This document shows positions 52,583-62,991 of a stretch of 64,000 nt of DNA, piece after piece. A program made the translations under genes and the position numbers. The first letter of the stretch is position 1. Every line of letters begins with the position of its first letter. The DNA comes from Armigeres subalbatus (Eukaryota; Arthropoda; Insecta; Diptera; Culicidae), in contig NC_085141.1 in NCBI RefSeq assembly GCF_024139115.2, forward strand, positions 245,821,047 through 245,885,046, written 5' to 3'. The notes below the pieces were generated by a model. The model made no database searches and was not told the origin of the DNA. It saw only the letters and a list, made by a program, of their open reading frames with translations.

Positions 52583-53835
52583 ATCCCAAATAACAATTTC
52601 AGGACTTCTTCAATTTATTCAAGTTTTATAACGGTTTTATAAGAGCTGTGTCCAAAGCAGCAAGATTAGCTTTTATTATGCACTTGTAGCTGGTTTCAAA
52701 ACCATTATAAATCTCGTTATAAATCCTCAAATGTCAAACACTTTTAAACTTATGACTGGGAATGTAGTGATCTTGAAGAGTCTCATAAAACCAATTTTGA
52801 GAACTGCTATAAGGCCGAATATTTTGGTCTTAATTTTATCTTACAAATAACCTCTATAAGTCTTCGTGGTTTTTAATTGATTTATAATGGCATTGCAAAA
52901 GAACATGATGTTTATATCAAAATGTATGAACTATGGGAAAACAGATGACATTAAATACATATTTTCAATCATATTGTTTCTAATTTTTTATGAGATCATG
53001 TCTAACGTGAAGAAAGGTGATATGGACTATACACATATGAATGTGTGTTGTTTGAAAAATGTGTCTTTTCGACAATCTTACGGCAATTTCTATTCCATTG
53101 AATGGTGCTAAAGCAACGATTAAATTTTCTACTGTTACTTCTGACCAAATACATTTTATTAAAATTTATCGTATGTCATACTTCTCCAAAAGAACATTGT
53201 ATGTAAATAGATCTCCAATGCAATTATTGCTTTCGAATGAATCCGATTCATTCTGAAAATTACCTCATTTGATGCGTACGTCATGCGTACATAGCATCGA
53301 AAACAAGAATGTGAATGAAATTGAACATGAAATAATATGAACCTTGTTTCAATATAAGTTTTAGATGTTGATGTCATACTGATCCTGCACAGCATTAGCA
53401 TAGAATGAGAATCCCATATTTGGCATATTTTTGATAACGCATTTGTATATATCATAGCTGTAAGTACTTATAAAGTATATTCAAACAAATTTCAATTTAA
53501 AGATTTCGTAGACCTAGTCTGCTATTAAGTATCACTATATTACGGAAGTTAATTATCGACTTATGATGTGCAACAATTAATTTTGCCCATCAGTTTATTC
53601 GAAGGCTACCCATAGTGCAGCGGTTCTCAACCTTTTTCATAAGAGGTACCCCTTCCAACTTTTGCATACTTTGAGGTACCCCCTCCCCTTTTTATGATGT
53701 AAATGAAAATGGTGTATATGAAAAATGAACCTGAAAACTAACGGGATGTATGACTCTTCATAAAATTGGCTGATATTTTCATTAGTACGTGAAATGATTT
53801 TTATTAGGTTTATACATTCCTACAGGACTTGTCTC

Positions 53836-54960
53836 CTAAAAGTAAGCTCCTGCGCATCTTGAAAAGAGCCTTCCGAGCTTCTTGAAGGGAGGCTCCCGAA
53901 AGGCGACTTTAAAGCTCTTGAAAGGGGGCTTCCGAGCTTCTTTGATAGGAGCCTTCCGATCCTCTTGAAAGAAGGCTTCCACGCCTCTTGAAAGGTGATT
54001 TTCAAGCAGCTTTCAAAATGTTTCAAAGCCTCATGAAAATAGGCTTCCAAAATTCCAGAAAGAAGAATTTCAAGCCTCTTTAAAAAAAAAACCTTTAAAA
54101 AAAAGCCTCTAGAAAGGAGGCTTCCGAACCTCTTAAAAAGGGGTTTCCCGAGCCTCTTGAAGGAGCCTTCCGAGCATCATGAAAGGAGCCTTCCGAGTCT
54201 TCTGAAAGCAGCCTTCCGATCTTCTTAAAGGGAGACTTAAGACCCACCTAAATAGAAGCTTCTGGGCATCTTGAAAGGACGCCTCGAAGCCTCTTCAAAG
54301 TATAGGCTTCCGCGATTCTTGAAAAGAGGCTTCCGAGCCTATTGAAGGGAGGATTCCGAGCCTCTTGATTTGAACCTTCCAACCCTAGTAGCACACATGT
54401 TCCATATGGGTTACTGCAACTCATATGTGACCAGATTTAGTCACAATGAAGTTGCTGCAACCATTTCTGCCTGACTTGTCCTGCTCGAGAAGCCTTTGAA
54501 AGGCGGCTTCTGATCATCTTGAAAATACGCTTCTGAGCCTTTTGAAAGGAAATTCCAAGCCTCTTGAAGGAATGTTTCCAAACCGGTTGAAAAGATGCTT
54601 ACGAGCCTCTTTAGAGGATCCTTCGAGCATATTGAAAGGAGCCTTCCAAGCCTTTTGGATGGAGCCTCCCGAATTTTTTTGAAAGGAGCATCCCGAGCCC
54701 CTTGAAAGAGCCTTCCGGGCCTCTTCAAAGGAGCCTCCCAAACCTCTTGAAAGGAGGACTCCGAATCTCTTTAAAAGAGGACTCTCTTCTAATGAAGCTT
54801 CCGAACCTCTTGAAAAGAATCCCTGGAGTCTCTGGGAAGGTGGCTGCCGAGCCTCTTGAAAGAGGCTTCTGATCCTTTTGAAGAGAGGCTTCCGAGCCTC
54901 TTTAAAGGAGGCTTTCGACAATCGTAGATGAATGCGAAGAACGATTCTCTTGCAACTAAG
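53836..54960. repeat. minisatellite of AGCCTCTTGAAAGGAGGCTTCCG units
   Basis: About 45 units of roughly 23-25 bases repeat GAGCCTCTTGAAAGGAGGCT TCC with variation. Each unit has an internal AGCCT...AGGCT inverted pair, so every unit can form a small hairpin. The array lies wholly inside the hAT element. Minus-strand frames here are by-products. Confidence 0.9.
54383..54475. mobile_element. 105-bp-type MITE inside the minisatellite
   Basis: CCCTAGTAGCACACATGTTC starts it and GTGACCAGATTTAGTCACAA marks the core shared with 38,385-38,489 and 41,631-41,727. Its right end is diverged. Confidence 0.65.
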
Positions 54961-55389
54961 CAACTGAGCATTTCGAAAAAAAATCCTTCATGCCTCTTCG
55001 TACCTTCAAACTCAAGATTTTAGTTACAAAGCATATTCTTAACATATTATCCAATATTTTGTTTTTATACAACATTTGAACATTTTCAAAATTTATTCAG
55101 TAGACGTTTTGTCCCTTTGATTTTTTGTCGCACTACCCTTCATACATTGTGCTGGTTGTGGAAGGCAGGATTTAATAAGTTTCGATTTACTGATAGTCAT
55201 GCATATTATGTACAAGACAAAGTTTAAAAATAAAAATAAATTTCACAATTATTAAAACTTTATTAGTAATCTGTAAATGGAATTGTAATACATCCGCCAT
55301 TACGCATTGTTGTTCGAGGTACCCCTTGGGGCCAGCGAAGGTACCCCCAGGGGTACATGTACCCCAGGTTGAGAACCGCTGCCATAGTG

Positions 55390-56049
55390 CAATAACAGCC
55401 ATGTTGATATCTTAAAATATTGTTCATATCTGTAAAAATCTTTTGCAAAAATCGCTTACAAATGTAATTACCATCGTTTTCAACAATGTGTTTAATAATT
55501 TAGATAATCAGCAATATTACGAAGTAAAATATATTCAACTGACCAAAGAAAAAAACATAATGATTCTATATTTTCTGATATTTGGTTACCATAAATAAGA
55601 ATATTTTTACGGCGCGCCAAAATATTATGCTTTTCTTACCTGCTTTCACCAGAAATTCGAGCGCGCACTTAAATTTGACGCACGCGAACGAATTCTGGGG
55701 CATTCATTTTTTCGATGATTAAACATTGTTTCACTTTTGTGTCCATGATTGTGTGATGTATTTTTTCATTTGTCCATTTCGATTCTTTCCTTTTTCCTTC
55801 AAAACAATAACAGCTGGCTCCACGGAAAAAAAAGAAGTTCTCTTTTTTGACAGCGGTTTTATGGCAGTCTTATTTTCAGGCTTGAATTTGCTCTAAAGAC
55901 GTTCTCAAGAGTGGGCCACTTGGTCATAACTTACTCTTGTAGTGATCTTCAAGAGGTTATCATGTAGATCTTAGTTTTAATGTTAGTTTTGAAAATTTAC
56001 TCTCCACAACTGCTAATAGAGTATGATAAAACTCAAAATGTTACTTGGG
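55390..56049. other. right part of the TIR element, no gene
   Basis: AT-rich non-coding sequence belongs to the 52,585-56,049 element. Confidence 0.5.
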
Positions 56050-56051
56050 AT

Positions 56052-56420
56052 GTCAGCTGGCTTCAATCCGCAACTTTCGAGCTCAGCTTTTAGCTCCTCT
56101 TCCTTCCTTCATGTCGTGGAGTCCTCGCAGCAAAGCCTTAAGCGGCTTAGTGACGGGCGGGGTGATCATGAGTGTAGTACTCATACTTGTGGACCTCGAG
56201 GAACTCCACGACGGATTGATGATGGTCCTTGTTTGCCGGCATTACTTTCACGCCCTCGCTGCAGAGCCGAAAAGTACATTTCAGCCCTTTAGCGATCAGC
56301 TGGCGAATTTTTGGGCGCAAATCCGGTGGTTCGCCCTAGACAAACACTGGCGGGCACTTCTCCTTCCGATCTGGTTGCACCTGTGGCAGCTGCGATTGCC
56401 GCTTCTTCCTCTAGAAAGTT
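56052..56420 (-). pseudogene. Jockey ORF1 N-terminal part
   Basis: The minus strand reads GEPPDLRPKIRQLIAKGLKC, then FRLCSEGVKVMPANKDHHQS, VVEFLEVHKYEYYTHDHPAR. After a frameshift come KPLKALLRGLHDMK and EELKAELESCGLKPAD. This is the PRE_C2HC-type domain that precedes zinc knuckles in Jockey gag-like proteins. It joins HKIARHDK at 52,582 when the intervening TIR element is removed. One stop and one frameshift are present. The plus-strand frames at 56,023-56,470 are shadows. Confidence 0.82.
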
Positions 56421-56424
56421 ACAA

Positions 56425-56571
56425 TCTTCAGCAAAAAATATGTAATTTTGCTGGTTTGAAAACTTTGTAGAAGAGACGGAAAATGTGAAAAATCATTAGA
56501 GTTAGTTTAAGTTAAGAGAATGATTTTAAGAGGATTTCCACATAAACCGTGTTAAGTTTGTTGTATCCAAA

Positions 56572-56641
<70 letters not shown>

Positions 56642-57200
56642 CTCTTTCCAATGATTTGAGGAAAGGAATTGAGGAAATTTGAGGAAATCCCCTTAAAATC
56701 ATTCTTTTAACTTAAACTAACTCTAATGATTTTTCACATTTTCCGTCTGTTTTACAAAGTTGTCAAACCAGCAAAATTACATGTTTTTGCGCTGAACATT
56801 GTAACGTTCTATCTCTTATAAAACAAAAGTTATTAAAATATTACGATTTTTTATAGGTTTACAAGTTTTTAACACAGCATTCGAGAAGACTCTTGTCGAC
56901 ATAAGTTTTCAATGTCAGTTTAAAAATGAAGAAATGAAATGAAGAAATTTGCGACTTTTTGCAATTAAGGGAGTGACGAGTGGAAATACCTCAAAAAATA
57001 TGTATAATCTAAAGATAACTTTTGTTGTATGTGAGATGAAATGTTACAATGTTCAGCAAAAAACATGTAATTTTGCTTGTTTAACAACTTTGTAGAAGAG
57101 ATGGAAAATGGTAAAAATCGTTGGAAAGAGTTAGAATGAAAAATAAGATTTTAATGGGGTTTTTACATAAAACGACTTAATTTTGTTATATATAAGAGAT
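56425..57200. repeat. three copies of a repeat in alternating orientation around (TA)n
   Basis: The words ATGTAATTTTGCTGGTTTG, AACTTTGTAGAAGAGACGGA and AAAATCATTAGAGTTAGTTT occur forward at 56,439-56,560 and reversed at about 56,640-56,830. They occur forward again, diverged, at about 57,025-57,180. The first two arms face each other across a TA microsatellite, forming a large hairpin. Confidence 0.8.
56577..56640. repeat. (TA)n microsatellite
   Basis: About 30 TA units lie at the centre of the inverted pair of repeats. Confidence 0.95.
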
Positions 57201-57429
57201 AGAAACAGGGGATGTTCAGCAAAGTTGCTCGTATTAACATTTACTACAACTTTGCGCAAGACACTACGTGTCTATCTCATTATGGTGGAAAAATAATTTT
57301 CTCAACTCACTTTTAGGGGGATTAATCATCAAACTGTTTTTATCGAAAGATGCGCTCATAAATATCTTGAAACTTCTGTGAACAAACCATATATCCAAAA
57401 TCAACACTTTTAGAGTTTTTGAATTTCGA

Positions 57430-57900
57430 TCGTGAAAATGACGAAATAAAACACTGTGCGGTGGCTTTATACGGCCATGAAACATGGACATTAAAGGAGG
57501 CTGATCGAAGAGCTTTCGGAGTGTTTGAGCGTAAGGTGCTGCGGACAATACTCGGCGGTAAACAGAAGAACGGTATCTGGCGGCGCCGCATGAATCACGA
57601 ATTGTAGCAGGTGTATAAAGGCTGGATATTATAAGGCTTATTCAACACGGCAGACTACGGTGGGCTGGTCACGTTGTTCATATGCCGGAAGAACGTCAAG
57701 CGAAGATAATATTTAGTAGAGAACCCGGAAGAGGCAGCAGGCTTCGTAGAAGGCCGCGTACACGATGGCTTTTTGCAGTTGAAGAGGACCTGAGGGCACT
57801 CAATGTTCAGGGCGACTGGAAGCGATTGGCCCAAGATCGAGTCCAGAGGAGAAAGGATACTCCATTCGGCGTAGGTTCATCGAAGAGCTGTAGCCCATAA
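57430..57900 (+). pseudogene. family A retrotransposon, C-terminal end
   Basis: The plus strand reads AVALYGHETWTLKEADRRAF, GVFERKVLRTILGGKQKNGI and WRRRMNHEL, then after a stop and frameshift RQAKIIFSREPGRGSRLRRR and LFAVEEDLRALNVQGDWKRL AQDRV. This is the C-terminal end of RTE-like family A, the part missing from the copy at 46,998-49,118 on the same strand. It may be that copy's displaced tail, with about 70 residues lost between. Confidence 0.82.
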
Positions 57901-57965
57901 AGTATCAAGTAAGTACCAAACTACGTGATCGATGTCATATTAACCGGCTCCACACCTACAAAGGT

Positions 57966-58143
57966 TGCTATCGGCCAGGTCTATCACAAAATTTACTTTC
58001 CTGTGCACCCACCTTTGCTAGCGAGTCCGCCTTCTCATTGCCATAGATTAGACAATGGAATGGGACTCTTACAAAGGTAATCTTGAATGATCTTTCGACC
58101 ACATTATGCATCTGCTCTCTTATAGTAAGATGATGATTGCAAT
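57966..58143 (-). pseudogene. RNase H fragment of an I-type retrotransposon
   Basis: The minus-strand frame gives HHLTIREQMHNVVERSFKIT and FVRVPFHCLIYGNEKADSLA, KVGAQESKFCDRPGR. V-x-VP-H-x-x-x-GNE-AD is the C-terminal RNase H motif (catalytic Asp in AD) of I-clade LINE proteins. Only about 58 residues remain. It is unrelated to family A, which lacks RNase H. Confidence 0.72.
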
Positions 58144-58340
58144 ATTCAGATTAGTTCATGAAAAAATGTGACTTACCCTCGACATCTGGCCTCTTGTTCT
58201 GTCGGTGATTCGATGAATGCTCAGTCGCTTCGTGGTACTGGGTGCGGATGGCGACCTTTCCTCGCATGACTTGGCCTTGGTAGGTAGACCTTATGTATCA
58301 TTTGCAGACACTCCGTATTCACGAGCATTTTGTCATCTAG
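58144..58340. other. unassigned short stretch
   Basis: A frame of 88 residues crosses it (58,217-58,483), but its second half is SINE sequence and no motif is recognised. Confidence 0.4.
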
Positions 58341-58545
58341 CTTCTTCTACTTCTTCTTATTGGCATTTCATCCCCAACTGGGACAATGACGCCTCGCCGC
58401 ATGTATATTTATTCACTCCTACAACAGTGATTAACTACGAGGTTTCTACGCCAAGTTGCAATTTTTTTATTCATATACCATGAGGCTAACACGAGGATAC
58501 TTTTATGACCAGGAGCTTCGAGAAAATCTCCAACCGTAGCTCGTA
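58341..58545 (-). mobile_element. tRNA-SINE body and tail, head missing
   Basis: CTTCTTCT...ATTGGCATTTCATCCCC (tail) is followed by GTGATTAACTACGAGGTTTC and CATGAGGCTAACACGAGGAT. These correspond to the reverse complement of the SINE body at 14,230-14,350 and tail at 29,226-29,313. The tRNA-like head is absent, so the copy is 5'-truncated. Confidence 0.8.
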
Positions 58546-59962
58546 GCAAATAACTGTAAAAATCAGGAATTGTACGATACGAATATTTTGTATTCCAAGT
58601 TGACTCATTTGCAAATAGCTTATTAACGAATCTGAATTTTTAACTATGATGTACGAAGGACTTGAAGCTCTATATTTTCTGCAACAGATCGTTGCATTGC
58701 ATTGAATTGTTGCATTGAATACCGAATTTCTGTAATAAACAAATATGGGACCCGAAAATAAGATTCAATGCTATGAATTTCAAACGGGAATTTCGAAGAG
58801 TATTTGAAAGATGAACGTTGCTTAATGTTTCAACAGGTTTTTTTTTCTCTGGAATTCTTGACTAACATAGGAAAATAAAATCCAAAACCATGGTCACTAT
58901 CGATTATCTTTACAACACCCTCTTATTATGTATAGCTTGTATGAATTCATTCACTAACACTTTTCTATTGTTATTTGTTGTGTAACTGGAAATAGACATC
59001 TTACGTAACGGATTGCTATATTAGTAGTCAGAATTCTCTGAAACTAACGTCTACTTTTTGGAATTCATTGTTGTTGGAAACATTCTGTCACAATGCTGGT
59101 TAAATGAATTTACACATTTGGATAGCGCATAGTATTGATGTCCTTAAAAATGTGTCCCATTTTACTCAAATGGTGGTGTCCTGTTCAAAAGTGCGCGCTT
59201 CTTGTAAAAATGGTTCGGTAACTTGTATTTGCTGTAGCATTAAAATTTTTCTTTGTCTATTGCAACATTTGAAGTTGGATTAAAATCGTTTCTTGAGACT
59301 GAATAGATTTGTTGCTATTCTAGGAGGGGTAGAGTTATGTTCTGTTATATGTTTGCCATTGTTGTAGATGTTTATCATTTTGCTGGGAGGTAATGGATTG
59401 TGTCACATGACACAGATGTTGTTCTTCAATTGACTATGTTTCGGACGATTCAGAGTATGTGTATATCCTGCAATACTGTCGCCTGATGATACCAATGATA
59501 CCAAGCATTGCAATTGCTTTATCGAAGCTGAAATGTCGATGAACATACTCTGATTGAGACTGAAGTAAGTCCGGATGCATAAATATATGTTTGCGTTGAA
59601 TTTAATAAATGTTCCATGAAGAAACCGTCAAACTCACCGCAAACGTATGTTATGTACAGCGGCCTGAACTGGTATTTTCAAATCATATTTTAAATCAAAT
59701 CTTATGCAATGCTTCATTTTCTTTCCGAATGTCTATATCTACTCCAAGTGTAAATTTGCTTACATACAGGATGAACGTAACGTATAAGCACAGACAAACA
59801 GACATAACACATTGAACATTTACTCGTCAAAATCATCGTCGTGCAAACACTAGCGACATCTGTTGATTTCAGTTAGTTGGGCAAATCACGAACCAGATGG
59901 CGGTAGTGAGCAAATGTCAAACTCGAGCAAATCCGATGCGCGCGCCACGAGTAATCGATTGG
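58546..59962. other. gene-free AT-rich stretch
   Basis: No exon, RNA gene or mobile element is recognised in these 1.4 kb. Confidence 0.45.
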
Positions 59963-60052
59963 CCAACTTATGATGTTATGGAAACTCATATGTGAATATG
60001 TACGTTATGTGGAAGATATTGATTTGAAAAATGTATTGGAGGTAACCACTTT

Positions 60053-60126
60053 CCCTTCGATGGGACTCGAACCCATGACCCTACAGTACGCTAGACTGGT
60101 GCTTTAACCAACTAAGCTACGAAGGA
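60053..60126 (-). tRNA. tRNA-like sequence, anticodon AGC (Ala by codon), repeat copy 1
   Basis: The 74-base cloverleaf has acceptor TCCTTCG/CGAAGGG (7 pairs, one G-U), D-stem GCTT/AAGC, anticodon stem CAGT/ACTG with loop CTAGCGT (U33, anticodon AGC) and T-arm ATGGGTTCGAGTCCCAT. Boxes A and B are good. It does not look like a canonical insect tRNA-Ala (no GGGG acceptor, no G3-U70) and is embedded in a repeat, so it is more likely the head of a SINE than a decoding tRNA. Confidence 0.5.
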
Positions 60127-60470
60127 CCTCCGTCGGCCTTCGCAACCTAGCGGCTACTGAACGAGCTCGAGATTCCCAAATTGGACGCATAGTCAAATCA
60201 CTTGCAATCCATTTCTCAAGCCAATACTTCCACATGTGTATTGTACACGTCCACATTAGAGGAGCGTGAGTATTTAGAATGTCTGGCGGCTATACACATT
60301 CTTCATCAGCAACGGTACTGATCAAGTGAGGTTGTGTAAGCATTTGCCAGTCGGTCGTCAAGCTCAGACCCGACCGCATTGCGTAGGCAAGAGCACGCAA
60401 CTCAGGTTCAGTTCAATCAAAGTTAATTGCCTATTTCCGGGGATTAAACCACCCGACTTGGACGTTAATT

Positions 60471-62350
60471 CTAGACCAACATTTGAGAAGGGCGTAACAG
60501 CCAAAATGTAAACATTGCGGTTTTTCGTTTGAATGCATAGAATATGGTGCAAACTAGCCCATAGTAATGAAAAAAATAATATTTTCTATCAGTAAAAGTT
60601 ATTTTGAGATACTTGAAAAATGGCGGATTTCCATCCTGGTTATATTCACCAAACATGGTTCTTACGCTATTCTTTCAAAAGCATAGGAACTTAGCGAAAT
60701 TTGTGTGAATAAGGTAGGGTTTACTCTATCCTTCATATTGAGTCAATATTTATTGCATTTTCACTTATATTTGCTGTAATAATGAATATTTTAATGAGAA
60801 ATACAAAACATGGATTTCCTACCTTTTGCTGGAGCTGTTGCTGTTACGGCGCGTACATCAGCCTGTTGAAAGGTTTATAGTGGAAATACGCCTTTCGAAA
60901 ATAATCAGATGCAGGCTCCCGCGAGAGCTCTGTACCTTTGAATTTTTGTTCAATGTGTACACTGGAATAGCATAGAAGTGATTAGATACCACGTTTATTT
61001 CTATTAAACCCTATTAATGCATAAAAATCATAATTAAATAGATTTTATTAATTTCTTTTTTGGTTCCTTACTGGAAACCTAACAAAAGCGCATTTTCGTT
61101 ATGAAACCTAAAAAATGTATATTAATAGCAGTTTTGCGCATATGTAACATGAAACTATTTGGAAGCAAATCTACATCAGTCAGGTCATGTAAAATGAAAC
61201 ATTAGCATCATTAGCCTTTCAGTGAGTGGATCAGTTGAGGTTGTTGAGGCAAGCTTTAGTTGAGTTGAGTTGAGGCAAGCTTTAAGACCAATTATTTGAG
61301 AGACGTTCTTTAAGTATCAGTCACCCCCAGAAGTGATTCATCATATGCTGTTTATATTAGTTTAACTTGAATTAGTAAAATCGATTGTAAAACGATATAA
61401 AAACTTAAAGGTGCAGCCCAATAGGGTTGTACGCAAAGGTGATGCAGAACCATGTATGTAACGAGTATTATTTGTTTGTGTGTCTTTAGTACAATGATAT
61501 TTTACTCTTCTCAAAGTCTCAGCATCAACCCTCGGTATCGTTGCGTTTGATTTTTCTACAGCAACCACTTCCAACAACCGTAATCAATGCTGAAGGTTTA
61601 CGGCTGCAAACTGAGGATTAGAACTAAACTTATTGTTGCATTAATTTGACTTCAAGGTTTGGTTGATTCACCGAAAACCATTGCGAAACTGTTAGAAAAT
61701 TATCAATAGTAAATAATTATCAATATATTTTATTTAATACATTGGATATGAAGAATTGACTCTTCCTTGATCGAATGGTCCAAGAAAATAGAGAATCCAT
61801 CGAGAAACGGCTGAGATATTAACGTTCAAGTCTATCATTTTTTGGTATTTTTTTTAATTTTTCGCAATCGTAAAATGTACCCCAATATAGAAAATACAGA
61901 CGTGGTCCCAAATTAAACCTGTTTTTTCTCCTAATCTATAATGAAAAGCTTAAAAATTAATGTTTTGATTGGTTTATTTCTTGAGAATAACGTGCTACGC
62001 AATTCAAGCTGTACAGAAATAACCTAAAAGTAGGCAATTTATCGGTGAAACGTTGGGCGGAACAACACAGGCAGTTGGTAACAGGACTAATTTCCATGGC
62101 ATATTTCCAGTGAGACTTTGATTTTGGGCGTAGTGCATGTAATTTCCATTTCTGAAGCTAATATACACTTAGCTGCATATTTTGGCATAGCACATCGAAG
62201 AAAAAGGTAGTTTTCATCTATAATATGCAAAAAGTTCAATTTTTATTGAATATTCACTAAATAGGAATTGATTTACAAGCTCGAAACTTGGAGAGCAATT
62301 TTCTCGGTTTCATGTTAATGGAATTCGGCCCTTTTCAAATGTTGGTCTAG
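60471..62350. mobile_element. 1.9-kb TIR element with CTAGACCAACATTTG termini
   Basis: CTAGACCAACATTTGAGAAG and CTTTTCAAATGTTGGTCTAG are terminal inverted repeats. AATT flanks both ends (60,467-60,470 and 62,351-62,354). Removing the element and one AATT restores TTGGACGTTAATTTACAATG, which is also present inverted and uninterrupted at 63,070-63,090. No transposase is seen. A 140-bp relative lies at 63,661-63,800. Confidence 0.87.
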
Positions 62351-62438
62351 AATTTACAATGTTATGGAAACTCATATGTGAATATGTACGTTATGTGGAA
62401 GATATTGATTTGAAAAATGTATTGGAGGTAACCACTTT

Positions 62439-62512
62439 CCCTTCGATGGGACTCGAACCCATGACCCTACAGTACGCTAGACTGGTGCTTTAACCAACTA
62501 AGCTACGAAGGA
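62439..62512 (-). tRNA. tRNA-like sequence, anticodon AGC, repeat copy 2
   Basis: The sequence and fold look identical to the copy at 60,053-60,126, within the second T block. See that entry for the fold; a SINE head is the more likely reading. Confidence 0.5.
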
Positions 62513-62917
62513 CCTCCGTCGGCCTTCGCAACCTAGCGGCTACTGAACGAGCTCGAGATTCCCAAATTGGACGCATAGTCAAATCAGTCGGGTGGTTTAA
62601 TCCCCGGAAATAGGCAATTAACTTTGATTGAACTGAACCTGAGTTGCGTGCTCTTGCCTACGCAATGCGGTCGGGTCTGAGCTTGACGACCGACTGGCAA
62701 ATGCTTACACAACCTCACTTGATCAGTACCGTTGCTGATGAAGGATGTGTATAGCCGCCAGACATTCTAAATACTCACGCTCCTCTAATGTGGACGTGTA
62801 CAATACACATGTGGAAGTATTGGATTGAGAAATGGATTGCGAGTGATTTGACTATGCGTCCAATTTGGGAATCTCGAGCTCGTTCAGTAGCCGCTAGGTT
62901 GCGAAGGCCGACGGAGG

Positions 62918-62991
62918 TCCTTCGTAGCTTAGTTGGTTAAAGCACCAGTCTAGCGTACTGTAGGGTCATGGGTTCGAGTCCCATCGAAGGG
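62918..62991 (+). tRNA. tRNA-like sequence, anticodon AGC, repeat copy 3 (inverted)
   Basis: This is the same 74-base cloverleaf on the plus strand, in the inverted T block. With copy 2 it lies in opposite arms of an inverted repeat, so the DNA or a read-through RNA could pair over about 230 bases. Confidence 0.5.

Larger units (their letters stand above)
53618..55381. mobile_element. non-autonomous hAT element with minisatellite core
   Basis: The ends are CAGCGGTTCTCAACCT and AGGTTGAGAACCGCTG (perfect 16-base inverted repeats of hAT type). The exact 8-bp duplication CCATAGTG lies at 53,610-53,617 and 55,382-55,389. Subterminal GAGGTACCCC motifs occur twice at the left (near 53,643 and 53,672) and at least three times at the right (55,316-55,366). 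No transposase remains; most of the interior is a minisatellite. Confidence 0.93.
52585..56049. mobile_element. TIR element inserted in Jockey ORF1 (contains a hAT element)
   Basis: The left end CCCAAATAACAATTTCA and the reverse complement of the right end, CCCAAGTAACATTTTGA, form imperfect inverted repeats with three mismatches in 17. AT flanks both ends. Removing the insertion plus one AT joins Jockey ...LKPAD to MHKIARHDK in frame. Without the nested hAT element the insert is about 1.7 kb. No transposase is seen. The words GTAGTGATCTTGAAGAG / CTCTTGAAGATCACTAC recur near both ends. Confidence 0.75.
49385..56420 (-). mobile_element. Jockey-type non-LTR retrotransposon, split by a 3.5-kb insertion
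   Basis: Minus-strand order is ORF1 N-terminal part (56,420-56,052), insertion (52,585-56,049), ORF1 C-terminal part with three zinc knuckles (52,582-51,986), ORF2 endonuclease (51,901-51,400), linker (51,384-50,695), and RT to the end (50,684-49,430). Order and motifs are those of Jockey-clade elements. Frameshifts occur in every part, so it is inactive. The 3' UTR runs to about 49,385. Confidence 0.88.

Noticed and set aside
53820..54971. Minus-strand frames with repeating KRLGSLSSKGSEA-like text
   Set aside because: They are by-products of the minisatellite in the hAT element. The array has no start, signal or conserved frame.
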